Part shown: positions 14,946 to 22,350 of the stretch, in pieces
How positions within the stretch are numbered: the first letter of the stretch is position 1
How the letters are laid out: each line of letters starts with the position of its first letter
Assembly (NCBI RefSeq): GCF_018130955.1
Contig: NZ_JAFCJM010000068.1
Location: 1-36,893, forward strand
Direction: 5' to 3'
Source of the DNA: Bradyrhizobium liaoningense
Lineage (GTDB): Bacteria > Pseudomonadota > Alphaproteobacteria > Rhizobiales > Xanthobacteraceae
DNA length: 36,893 nt
Notes under the pieces: generated by a model
Databases searched by the model: none
The model's input: only the letters and a program-made list of their open reading frames with translations
Told to the model about the DNA's origin: nothing
Translations under genes and position numbers: made by a program

Positions 14946-16904
14946 ATGCATTCGGTCAGCAAGAGCGCGAGCAACCGCGAAGTCTTGGAATCGAGCATTG
15001 CGTCGGCAACGCAAGGGTTGCTCGGCTTCCAGCAGCCTGACGGCCATTGGGTGTTCGAGCTCGAGGCCGACTGCACGATTCCTGCCGAATACATCCTGCT
15101 GCGGCACCATCTCGCCGAGCCGGTCGATGCCGCACTCGAAGCCAAGATCGGCAACTATCTGCGCCGCGTGCAGGGCGCCCATGGCGGCTGGCCGCTGGTG
15201 CATGACGGCGCCTTCGACATGAGCGCGAGCGTGAAGGCCTATTTCGCGCTCAAGATGATCGGCGACTCCGTCGACGCACCGCACATGGTGCGGGCGCGCG
15301 ACGCGATCCGCTCCCGCGGCGGCGCGATCAACAGCAACGTCTTCACGCGCTTCACGCTCGCGATGTACGGCGTCGTGACCTGGCGAGCCGTGCCGGTGCT
15401 GCCGATCGAGATCATGCTGCTGCCGTTCTGGTCGCCGTTCCATCTCAACAAGATTTCCTACTGGGCGCGCACCACCATCGTGCCGCTGATGGTGCTGGCG
15501 GCGCTGAAGCCGCTCGCGCGCAATCCGAAGGGCGTCGGCATCGACGAACTGTTCCTGCAGGACCCGCGTTCGATCGGCATGACCGCCAAGGCGCCGCATC
15601 AGAGCATGGGCTGGTTCGTGCTGTTCCGCGCGCTCGACAAGATCCTGCGCGCCGTCGAGCCGTTGTTTCCGAAAAGCCTGCGCAAGCGCGCGATCGACGC
15701 AGCGCTCGCCTTCACCGAGGAGCGGCTGAACGGCGAGGACGGCATGGGCGCGATCTATCCGCCGATGGCCAACATCGTCATGATGTACGACGCGCTCGGC
15801 AAGGACGAGAATTTCCCGCCGCGCGCGATCACGCGCCGGGGCATCGACAAGCTGCTCGTGATCAAGGACGACGAAGCCTATTGCCAGCCCTGCGTCTCGC
15901 CGGTGTGGGATACGACGCTGACTGCCCATGCGCTGCTCGAAGCCGGCGGCCCGGAGGCCGTGGCGGCCACCAAGCAGGGCCTCGACTGGCTGATCCCGAA
16001 GCAGGTGCTGGACGTCAAGGGCGACTGGGCGGTGAAGCGGCCCGAGACGCGCCCGGGCGGCTGGGCCTTCCAGTACAACAACGCCCATTATCCCGATCTC
16101 GACGACACCGCCGTGGTTGTCATGTCGATGGACCGCATGCGCCGGGAGCACGGTGCGGCGGGTTACGATGTTGCGATCGACCGCGGCCGCGAGTGGATCG
16201 AGGGTATGCAGAGCGATGATGGCGGCTGGGCTGCCTTCGACGTGAACAACCTCGAATATTATTTGAACAACATCCCGTTCTCGGACCACGGCGCGCTGCT
16301 CGACCCGCCGACCGAGGACGTCACCGCGCGCTGCGTCTCGATGCTGGCCCAGCTCGGCCAGACCCAGGCCAACAACAAGGCCGTGGCGGCCGGGATCGCC
16401 TATCTGCGCAAGACCCAGCACCCGGAGGGGTCCTGGTATGGCCGCTGGGGCATGAATTTCGTCTACGGCACCTGGTCGGTGCTGTGCTCGCTGAACATGG
16501 CGGGGGTCGACCACAAGGATCCGATGATTCGGAAGGCGGCGGACTGGCTGGTCTCGATCCAGAACAAGGACGGCGGTTGGGGCGAGGACGCCGTCAGCTA
16601 CCGGCTGGATTACAAGGGCTGGGAGGCCGCGCCCTCGACCGCCTCGCAAACGGCATGGGCTTTGCTTGCCCTGATGGCGGCGGGCGAGGTGGATCACCCC
16701 TGCGTCGCCCGTGGGGTGGAGTACCTGATTGCAACACAGAACCAAAAAGGGCTGTGGGACGAGCAGCGCTATACCGCTACAGGCTTCCCCCGCGTGTTTT
16801 ATCTACGCTATCATGGTTACCCGAAGTTCTTTCCGCTGTGGGCGCTGGCGCGGTATCGGAACTTAAGGAACACCAACAGCAGGGTGGTAGGGGTCGGAAT
16901 GTGA
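14946..16904 (+). CDS. shc: Squalene-hopene cyclase
   Basis: Also called hpnF. It cyclises squalene to hopene and hopanol at the inner membrane. The 652-residue length is normal. The catalytic acid motif DLDD occupies residues 384-387 (the DXDD motif of the family), and several QW-type repeats are visible, including DGGWAAFD, GSWYGRWG and DGGWGED. The ATG follows an AGAGAG ribosome binding site 71 bp after hpnE. Its stop codon overlaps the GTG start of hpnG by 4 bp. This is the defining hopanoid enzyme and confirms the function of the surrounding operon. Confidence 0.97.
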   Translation: MHSVSKSASNREVLESSIASATQGLLGFQQPDGHWVFELEADCTIPAEYILLRHHLAEPVDAALEAKIGNYLRRVQGAHGGWPLVHDGAFDMSASVKAYFALKMIGDSVDAPHMVRARDAIRSRGGAINSNVFTRFTLAMYGVVTWRAVPVLPIEIMLLPFWSPFHLNKISYWARTTIVPLMVLAALKPLARNPKGVGIDELFLQDPRSIGMTAKAPHQSMGWFVLFRALDKILRAVEPLFPKSLRKRAIDAALAFTEERLNGEDGMGAIYPPMANIVMMYDALGKDENFPPRAITRRGIDKLLVIKDDEAYCQPCVSPVWDTTLTAHALLEAGGPEAVAATKQGLDWLIPKQVLDVKGDWAVKRPETRPGGWAFQYNNAHYPDLDDTAVVVMSMDRMRREHGAAGYDVAIDRGREWIEGMQSDDGGWAAFDVNNLEYYLNNIPFSDHGALLDPPTEDVTARCVSMLAQLGQTQANNKAVAAGIAYLRKTQHPEGSWYGRWGMNFVYGTWSVLCSLNMAGVDHKDPMIRKAADWLVSIQNKDGGWGEDAVSYRLDYKGWEAAPSTASQTAWALLALMAAGEVDHPCVARGVEYLIATQNQKGLWDEQRYTATGFPRVFYLRYHGYPKFFPLWALARYRNLRNTNSRVVGVGM

Positions 16905-17635
16905 CTTTGGGGACGGGGGACTATTTTACCGCAGGTAGTGCGATCGACCTGCGGCCGGTACTTATTGTGACTGGCCTGGTTCAGGAAGCCCGCATCGCGG
17001 CCGGGCCCGGAATGGCCGTCATCTGCTCGTCCAGCAGCCCGACGCAATTGCGCTCGCTCCTGACCGTGGTGGACCCCGAGACCATCCGGGGCGTGATTTC
17101 GTTTGGCGTGGCCGGCGGGCTCGATCCCAGCCTGCGCTCGGGCGACGTCGTGGTCGCCACCGAAGTTCTGGCAGGCGATGCCCGCTGGGCCGCCGGCCTC
17201 GCGCTCGGCGACGATCTCATCGACAAGCTCACCTCCGGCCGCCGCCGCGTCGTCCGCGGCAGCCTTGCGGGCGCCGAGGAAGTGGTCACGGGCCGCTCCT
17301 GCAAGGCGGCGCTCCACTCGGAGACCGGGGCTGCGGCCGTCGACATGGAAAGCCACATCGCGGCGGCCTACGCGGCAGAGGCGGGGCTGCCCTTTGCCGC
17401 GATCCGCGTCATCAGCGACCCCGCCCATCGCGCGCTGCCGGCGCTGGCCCGCGCCGCGATCAAGCCGAACGGCAAGATCGACGTCGCAACCGTCCTGCGC
17501 GGCGTCGCGCGCAATCCGGCCACGCTGCGCGCCCTGGTCTCGACCGGCATCGATTTCAACCGCGCGCTGCGCAGCTTGCGCGGCTGCCGCGACTATCTCG
17601 TCGGCGACGAAGGCCTCATCCCCGAGACGGCCTGA
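16901..17635 (+). CDS. hpnG: Adenosylhopane nucleosidase/phosphorylase
   Basis: Removes adenine from adenosylhopane to give (phospho)ribosylhopane, the step after HpnH. A 244-residue member of the purine nucleoside phosphorylase / MTA-SAH nucleosidase superfamily. The diagnostic blocks are ISFGVAGGLDPSL and VDMESHIAAAYAAEAG followed by AIRVISD. The start is GTG at 16901, four bases inside the shc stop codon region, with AGGGGT upstream. The same frame is open further upstream, but that part runs through shc and is a shadow. It is the last gene of the hpnC-G operon and is followed by a strong terminator. Confidence 0.93.
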   Translation: MTLGTGDYFTAGSAIDLRPVLIVTGLVQEARIAAGPGMAVICSSSSPTQLRSLLTVVDPETIRGVISFGVAGGLDPSLRSGDVVVATEVLAGDARWAAGLALGDDLIDKLTSGRRRVVRGSLAGAEEVVTGRSCKAALHSETGAAAVDMESHIAAAYAAEAGLPFAAIRVISDPAHRALPALARAAIKPNGKIDVATVLRGVARNPATLRALVSTGIDFNRALRSLRGCRDYLVGDEGLIPETA

Positions 17636-17668
17636 GCGCCCACGACGACGGTTTGACAGTCAACAGCC

Positions 17669-17697
17669 AAAGCCCGGCCGCGTCGCGGTCGGGCTTT
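17669..17697 (+). terminator. Terminator of the hpnC-hpnG operon
   Basis: The stem AAAGCCCG...CGGGCTTT closes an inner GC hairpin (CCGCG/CGCGG with small mismatches), about 35 bp after the hpnG stop codon. The A/T ends make it usable in both directions. Confidence 0.85.
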
Positions 17698-17805
17698 GTC
17701 ATTTGTCGCCTTGGGCTGTGCCTTGTCGCCGTACGCAATTCGAAACGATGGGAAACAGATTGATTCAAAGCTGGTTGTGGCGGCGTGGCTACAGTCATTT
17801 GCTGC

Positions 17806-17837
17806 CGGAATAGCTATCAGGCGGAATAGCTATCAGG
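17806..17837. repeat. Perfect 16-bp duplication upstream of omp
   Basis: CGGAATAGCTATCAGG occurs twice in tandem (17806-17821 and 17822-17837), ending 31 bp before the ATG of the first outer-membrane protein gene. It lies in the 5' untranslated or promoter zone, so copy number could affect expression. Confidence 0.9.
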
Positions 17838-17868
17838 AACCAATCTATTCAATGGCTGGGGACCCGAA

Positions 17869-18633
17869 ATGAAGAAGTTTGCTGTCGCTCTTTCCGCGCT
17901 CGTGATCGGCACGGCGAGCGCTTCGGCGGCCGATCTGGCTGCACGGCCCTACACCAAGGCGCCGCCTCCCGTGGTGGCCGCCTACGACTGGAGCGGCTTC
18001 TATATCGGTGCCCATGTTGGCTGGGCTGAGACCGACCCGCGCTTCGATTTCAATGGCATCGGCCACTACAACCTGGCGGCGGGTGACAGCTTCCGCCTCA
18101 ACGCCGATGGCTTCATGATCGGCGGCCACCTTGGCTACAACTGGACGATCAACAACTTCCTGCTCGGCATCGAGGGCTCCGCGTCCTACACCGACATCAG
18201 CGCGGACGCAGTCAGCCCGTTCTTCCCGGCATCTGATACGTTCCACGCCCGCATGCGCTGGATGGCAACCGTCACGCCGCGGCTCGGTGTGACCAGCGGT
18301 GCCTGGCTGTTCTACGTCAAGGGCGGCGCCGCGTTCGCTGATCTGAACACGAGGATTCAGGACACGGTCGACTACACTGACCGCAGCGAGACCCGGGTCG
18401 GCTGGACTGCGGGCGGCGGTATCGAGTGGATGGCCTCGCGCAACTGGATTCTGGGCATCGAAGGCAATTACTACGACTTCGGCGCGTGCTGCGGCGGCAA
18501 TCGGGAAAGCCTGTTCCTGGCGACCAACGCTCCGCGCGGCGTGTTCAGCGATCACAGCACCCGGTTCGATACCTGGTCGGTGCTGGGCCGCGTAAGCTAC
18601 AAGTTCGGTTCTCCGGTGGTTGCGAAGTACTAA
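17869..18633 (+). CDS. Omp31/Omp25-like outer-membrane beta-barrel protein
   Basis: A 254-residue protein with a signal peptide (cleavage near ASASAADL), a Pro-rich linker (PYTKAPPPVVAAYDW) and the hallmark WSGFYIGAHVGW that opens the eight-stranded barrel of the rhizobial Omp25/Omp31 family. The C-terminus ends in alternating aromatic strands (TWSVLGRVSYKFG) as expected for a barrel. The ATG is preceded by GGGGAC. It is followed by a strong terminator and has a diverged paralogue at 21420 in the same window. The function is structural or porin-like in the outer membrane, where hopanoids also reside; a direct link is not shown. Confidence 0.92.
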   Translation: MKKFAVALSALVIGTASASAADLAARPYTKAPPPVVAAYDWSGFYIGAHVGWAETDPRFDFNGIGHYNLAAGDSFRLNADGFMIGGHLGYNWTINNFLLGIEGSASYTDISADAVSPFFPASDTFHARMRWMATVTPRLGVTSGAWLFYVKGGAAFADLNTRIQDTVDYTDRSETRVGWTAGGGIEWMASRNWILGIEGNYYDFGACCGGNRESLFLATNAPRGVFSDHSTRFDTWSVLGRVSYKFGSPVVAKY

Positions 18634-18655
18634 GCCTCCGACCATCCGTTTTGTG

Positions 18656-18681
18656 AAGCCCCGGCCTCGGCCGGGGCTTTT
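18656..18681 (+). terminator. Terminator after the first omp gene
   Basis: AAGCCCCGG / CCGGGGCTT with a 6-nt loop and a run of four T, 22 bp after the stop codon. A textbook intrinsic terminator. Confidence 0.9.
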
Positions 18682-18744
18682 GCGCGTCCTGCATCGGAAG
18701 GACGGGAATTATGATCGGCTGCAGCGCCAGCGTTGCAGGCAAGC

Positions 18745-18775
18745 AAAACCCCGCCTCGCTCGCGCGGGGCGGGGT
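18745..18775 (-). terminator. Orphan minus-strand terminator beside the hpnH remnant
   Basis: On the minus strand CCCCGCC and GGCGGGG form a stem that is followed by TTTT. It points away from the hpnH 3' fragment at 18794-18853 and lies where the terminator of that former gene would be. No intact minus-strand gene now uses it. Confidence 0.65.
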
Positions 18776-18793
18776 GAGCGGGACGTCTTGCTC

Positions 18794-18853
18794 TTAAGCG
18801 CTCGAAGCCTCCTGCTGGGCAGCCACGGCCTCGTCGCGGCGGATGTCCGATAG
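18794..18853 (-). pseudogene. Fragment of the hpnH 3' end
   Basis: Read on the minus strand this encodes LSDIRRDEAVAAQQEASSA and then TAA. The intact hpnH ends LSDIRRDEAEAAQQKASTAA and then TAA. Over the 51 bases 18803-18853 against 22363-22413, 46 are identical; three of the five differences are synonymous. Just upstream of the Leu codon the frame has a stop and similarity is lost, so only the last 19 codons remain. An orphan terminator follows it. This is a relic of a second or former hpnH copy and marks one boundary of the segment carrying the two-component system and second omp gene. Confidence 0.88.
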
Positions 18854-18894
18854 TTACGAATGACTACGCGGACATTGAACGCCGCCCCGATGAT

Positions 18895-18912
18895 CGCGTA
18901 GGGGCCTACGCG
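18895..18912. promoter_or_regulatory. 18-bp palindrome upstream of the response regulator gene
   Basis: CGCGTAGG-GG-CCTACGCG is a perfect inverted repeat with 8-bp arms, about 185 bp before the response regulator ATG and 40 bp past the hpnH remnant. It could be an operator or a structure left at the junction. No T-run follows it. Confidence 0.4.
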
Positions 18913-19096
18913 CGCGATCCATCCGATTACTGATGCCGGACCCTTCCGTGCTCAACGCTACTATCCAGAGCACACATCGGGCATACGAAAGTCTGCCGTC
19001 TGATGGCGCGCCAGCAAAGTCACCGTAACACAGCCGCAATGTTCGTCGCGAAAGTCTATCAATCTAACCCGGTGATTGCGTCTATTCGGAAGCCAT

Positions 19097-19777
19097 ATGC
19101 GCGTTTTGATTGTCGAGGATGACGCAGAGCTCTGCGGTTGGCTGCAGGCGACCCTATCGAAGGCAATCGGCACGGTCGATACCGTGTCATCCGTCGATGC
19201 CGCGCGCGCAGCACTGGCCGTCGCAAAATTCGAGCTAGTCGTCCTTGATCGCAGGCTGCCGGATGGTGACGGAGTCCAGCTCCTCCGTGAACTGAGGGCC
19301 CTTCGGCCGCGTCCGGGGACAGTTGTCCTGACGGCGTGGGACGATCCAAATGAGATCGCCGACGCCTTGAACAACGGAGCGGACGACTATGTCGGCAAGC
19401 CCTTCGAGCCAGCGGAACTCATCGCCCGGGCGCGCGCTGTCGTGCGACGCTGCTCCCTCGACCAAGGCGTATCCGTCGAAGTCGGCAATCTCCGATTCGA
19501 CGTCAAAGATCGTTGCGCCTACTGTAATGACGTTCCATTCATGGTACCGCGGCGGGAGCTCGCGATACTGGAACTCCTGATTCGTCGGATCGGTCGGGTT
19601 GTACTGCGCGAGACGCTCAATGCCGCGGTGTACAGCTTCGACGACGAGATCGAGTCCAATGCCTTTGACTCCCATGTGAGCCGTCTCCGACGTCGCCTCC
19701 GCGAGGCTGGTTGCAGCGTAACGATCCGGTCAATTCGCGGCGTCGGTTACTTGTTGAGCTCCGATGCGAGTGAATAA
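19097..19777 (+). CDS. OmpR-type response regulator
   Basis: A 226-residue two-component response regulator. The receiver domain spans about 1-115 with acidic pocket E7-D8-D9, phospho-acceptor D51 (VVLDRRLPDGDG), T79 and K101 (VGKPF). The C-terminal winged helix spans about 128-222 and includes FDSHVSRLRRRLREAG and IRSIRGVGYLL, typical of OmpR/QseB regulators. An upstream in-frame start (19076) is possible, but ATG 19097 puts the first beta strand (MRVLIVEDD) at the N-terminus as usual. It overlaps the kinase gene by 14 bp. The pair lies between two omp genes inside the hpn locus, so control of the downstream omp gene is a reasonable guess. Confidence 0.93.
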   Translation: MRVLIVEDDAELCGWLQATLSKAIGTVDTVSSVDAARAALAVAKFELVVLDRRLPDGDGVQLLRELRALRPRPGTVVLTAWDDPNEIADALNNGADDYVGKPFEPAELIARARAVVRRCSLDQGVSVEVGNLRFDVKDRCAYCNDVPFMVPRRELAILELLIRRIGRVVLRETLNAAVYSFDDEIESNAFDSHVSRLRRRLREAGCSVTIRSIRGVGYLLSSDASE

Positions 19778-21107
19778 GTCGATCGCATTTCGCGCCGCAG
19801 TCCTGATCGGCCTGATGTCATTCGTCTTCCTGCTATGCATGGGCATCGGGATCATCCTGATCGGCCACTTTCAGGAAAAGGGCGGCGACGTCGCAGCAGA
19901 AGTCGTCGACGCCCTGAAAGACGCGGTGACCCGCGACGATCAGGGACGGCTTGTAGTCACGCCGACGCCTGCGCTGCAAACCCTGCTGAGAGAGCATCCC
20001 TCGATCTGGTACATTGTCTCTGATGGGGTGCAGTCCACGGCCGGCGGAGAAAGGCAGGTTTCCGAGGTGCGGCGGGATCCAGCTCAGATTTCACGGACCA
20101 ATTACGCGGCGTTCGAGCTGAAGCTCGGCACCAGCCAGTCTCACGCGTTTGTAGCGAGCCGTGAGACACGGGCCGGGCCGGTTTCGATCGAGCTCGGCGG
20201 CTTGCCAATCGAGCGTTTCCCCGCGCTGTTCGAGGCGTTGGTGGCGAGTGTGCTGCTGTCCGTGCCTCTTCTCGTCATCCTCGCGATCGCCGGGGTGGCA
20301 GCATTGGTGATCGTCCCGAGACTCATTGCACGCCCCGTCCGCCTCGCTGCTGCAGCAGCCGAAGTCATCGATGGCGTGCCTGGCGGCCGGCGCCTTCCAG
20401 AGGCCGCGGCACCCACAGAGCTGCGGCCGCTTGTGGTTGCGTTCAATAGGGCGCTCGAACGGATCGACCGGGCATCCGTGGCCCAGCGAAACTTCTTCGC
20501 CAATGCTGCGCATGAGCTACGCACACCACTGACGAAGCTCCGGGCGCATCTCGAAGCGATTTCCGATGAGCCAGCGCGCTCGCAGTTGGTCGGTGACGTG
20601 CAGCAAATCTCCGAGACAGTGAAGATGCTCCTGCACCTGGCACGCCTGACCGGCGAGCCTGTCGGGTTCGAGCAGATCAATCTCGTCTCCCTCGCGCGGA
20701 CCGTCGTTGCTGACGCGGTCCCGGCCGCGCTCGCCGAGGGGGTCGAAATCGAGCTAATCGCCCCCGATCATCAAGTCGGAACCCGTGGCTCGCCAACAGC
20801 CATCACGACCGCGATCGCCAATCTCCTGCGCAACGCCGTGCGTCATGGCGCATCGTCTGAACCGATCACCGTCGAAATCCTGGAGCCGGCCCGCATCCGG
20901 GTCATTGATCACGGGTCCGGGATCGAACAGGGCAAGCGCGAGCAGGTATTTCAGCCTTTCGCGCGCGGCACGACGGATCGCGAAGGCGTCGGCCTCGGTC
21001 TGACGATTGTGGCGCAGGTGATGGCACTACATGAAGGGTCCGTCGGCGTCGAGGAGACGCCCAGCGGCGGGTCAACTTTCGAGCTCAAGTTCAAGGCGTT
21101 GCGATAG
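19764..21107 (+). CDS. Sensor histidine kinase, QseC-like
   Basis: A 447-residue membrane kinase, partner of the regulator gene that it overlaps. Membrane span 1 is at about 8-33, a short periplasmic sensor at about 34-150 and span 2 at about 155-185. A HAMP linker follows (IVPRLIARPVRLAAAA). The dimerisation domain has phospho-acceptor H250 in NAAHELRTPLTKLRA. The ATPase domain shows the N box (NLLRNAVRHG), G1 box (DHGSGIEQG) and G2 box (GVGLGLTIV). All catalytic motifs are intact. The signal sensed is unknown. The ATG lies in the final codons of the regulator, which indicates translational coupling. Confidence 0.93.
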   Translation: MRVNKSIAFRAAVLIGLMSFVFLLCMGIGIILIGHFQEKGGDVAAEVVDALKDAVTRDDQGRLVVTPTPALQTLLREHPSIWYIVSDGVQSTAGGERQVSEVRRDPAQISRTNYAAFELKLGTSQSHAFVASRETRAGPVSIELGGLPIERFPALFEALVASVLLSVPLLVILAIAGVAALVIVPRLIARPVRLAAAAAEVIDGVPGGRRLPEAAAPTELRPLVVAFNRALERIDRASVAQRNFFANAAHELRTPLTKLRAHLEAISDEPARSQLVGDVQQISETVKMLLHLARLTGEPVGFEQINLVSLARTVVADAVPAALAEGVEIELIAPDHQVGTRGSPTAITTAIANLLRNAVRHGASSEPITVEILEPARIRVIDHGSGIEQGKREQVFQPFARGTTDREGVGLGLTIVAQVMALHEGSVGVEETPSGGSTFELKFKALR

Positions 21108-21419
21108 CCTTGTGATGGCAGAGTTCTCGATGCCGCAACGATCTGGCGAGAGAGATTTCGTTAACAGACTGCCGATCGCTCGCGTCAATGTTCATTTATT
21201 CAATCCATTGCCCCGTAATGTCCGGGTAATTCCAAACCGCGACATCCTTGGCGACACGTTCGTCGTTGGTGCGTTCGGCTCGACACTGGAGCGAGATTAG
21301 CAAATCGCCCGTCAGACCTTTCGCGGAACGCCCGCGGAGAGGGCGGGCCAACGTCATCGACAGAGCGTGGCGGCCTCTCGCCGAGAGGCCGAATCCCACA
21401 GTGGAATGGAGATCTGTTG
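21108..21419. other. Leader region of the second omp gene
   Basis: A 312-bp gap with two hairpins near its right end. The first is GC-rich around 21327-21347 (CGCCC/GGGCG). The second is perfect, with 10-bp arms and a 1-nt spacer (CGGCCTCTCG-C-CGAGAGGCCG, 21371-21391), 29 bp before the omp start codon. These could shape the mRNA leader or be regulatory. An A/T-rich stretch near 21160-21205 is a plausible promoter zone. No gene is supported. Confidence 0.5.
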
Positions 21420-22058
21420 ATGATGTTTTCTTATCGCTTGGCACTCATTCTCGCGGTCGGCGCTCTGGCAGTTGCCCAGGCGTCCGCGGCGGATTTGCCG
21501 CGGCGCACTTCTGCGCCGGTGCCTTACGTCACGCCGCCCGCCTTCACCTGGACCGGCGCATATGTCGGTGTGCACGCCAGCTATGCTCGGCAGCAGTTCG
21601 GCAAATCGTTCGAGGACCGCGACAGCATTGCTGCTGGGCTCCAGCTCGGCGGGAACTACCAGATGGGCTCGATTGTGCTCGGCGCCGAACTCGAGGGCAG
21701 CCATCTCGGTGGCCAACGCGCCAAGGACTCGACACTGACGAAGACATCGGTGGATCAGAAATGGCTATTTGCCGCCAAGGGGCGGGTTGGCGCTGCATTC
21801 GATCGCACGCTTGTCTATGGTACGGCCGGCCTTGCGATGATGGAGATTGATGCAAAGGATCCCGTCGGCTTGACCGGTGGCGACAAGTGGAAGGTCGGTT
21901 ATTTGGTCGGTGCAGGCGTAGAGCATGCCTTCACCAACAATCTGTCACTCAAAGTCGAATACAACTATGTAGCGGCTGCGCAGGACTACAAGGTTGGTGG
22001 CAACAAGGCTGAAGCGACTGATCACATCGTCAAGGCCGGTCTCAACTATCGCTTCTGA
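21420..22058 (+). CDS. Second Omp31-like outer-membrane protein
   Basis: A 212-residue outer-membrane beta-barrel protein with a signal peptide (cleavage after QASAADL), a short Pro-rich linker and the family opening FTWTGAYVGVHASY. The closing strand VKAGLNYRF ends in Phe, the usual sorting signal for outer-membrane barrels. It is a diverged paralogue of the protein encoded at 17869. ATG 21420 is chosen over the adjacent TTG (21417) and ATG (21423) because GGAG sits about 8 bp before it. It follows the two-component system and, like the first omp gene, faces an hpnH 3' end, which makes the omp/hpnH junction a duplicated arrangement. Confidence 0.91.
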   Translation: MMFSYRLALILAVGALAVAQASAADLPRRTSAPVPYVTPPAFTWTGAYVGVHASYARQQFGKSFEDRDSIAAGLQLGGNYQMGSIVLGAELEGSHLGGQRAKDSTLTKTSVDQKWLFAAKGRVGAAFDRTLVYGTAGLAMMEIDAKDPVGLTGGDKWKVGYLVGAGVEHAFTNNLSLKVEYNYVAAAQDYKVGGNKAEATDHIVKAGLNYRF

Positions 22059-22073
22059 GATCAGATCGCTTGG

Positions 22074-22129
22074 CCATGGCAGGAAACCAGCGGGAATCCG
22101 GTGAACTGGTGCTGCCAGTCCTGCCATGG
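22074..22129. repeat. 11-bp inverted repeat after the second omp gene
   Basis: CCATGGCAGGA (22074-22084) and TCCTGCCATGG (22119-22129) are perfect inverted copies 34 bp apart, starting 15 bp after the omp stop codon. There is no T-run. They could be a hairpin in the transcript end or the arms of a small decayed element. Confidence 0.6.
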
Positions 22130-22294
22130 TCGACCTCGATACGCGCCAGAGGGCCGATGGCGCTTACTCGTGCAGGACGCTCGGACGCGGAGTGCTTCGA
22201 CCACGGCAGCGATTTTTTTAAGGGAGAGCGAACCGGAGGGAGCGCAGCCCGCGCAATGCCTCCGCTCTCTCCTGGCGTTTGAGCTGAACAAACG

Positions 22295-22327
22295 AAAAGG
22301 CCCGATCGCCGAGCGATCGGGCCTTTT
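22295..22327. terminator. Bidirectional terminator between omp and hpnH
   Basis: AAAAGGCCCGATCG and CGATCGGGCCTTTT form a perfect 14-bp stem with a 5-nt loop and A/T tails on both sides. It serves the converging second omp gene and hpnH. Confidence 0.92.
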
Positions 22328-22350
22328 GTTGTCATCGACGCCGTTGCCGC

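Noticed and set aside
14928..16745. Long minus-strand frame (605 codons) opposite shc
   Set aside because: His/Arg/Val-rich antisense shadow; shc on the plus strand has catalytic motifs and normal length.
16484..16900. N-terminal extension of hpnG
   Set aside because: The frame is open through shc, but that part translates to Gly/Arg-rich filler; the GTG at 16901 with a ribosome binding site fits the family length.
18854..22350. Integrase, transposase or IS ends explaining the insertion in the hpn locus
   Set aside because: No frame in the segment resembles a recombinase, and no terminal inverted repeats bracket it; only the repeated hpnH 3' end marks its borders.
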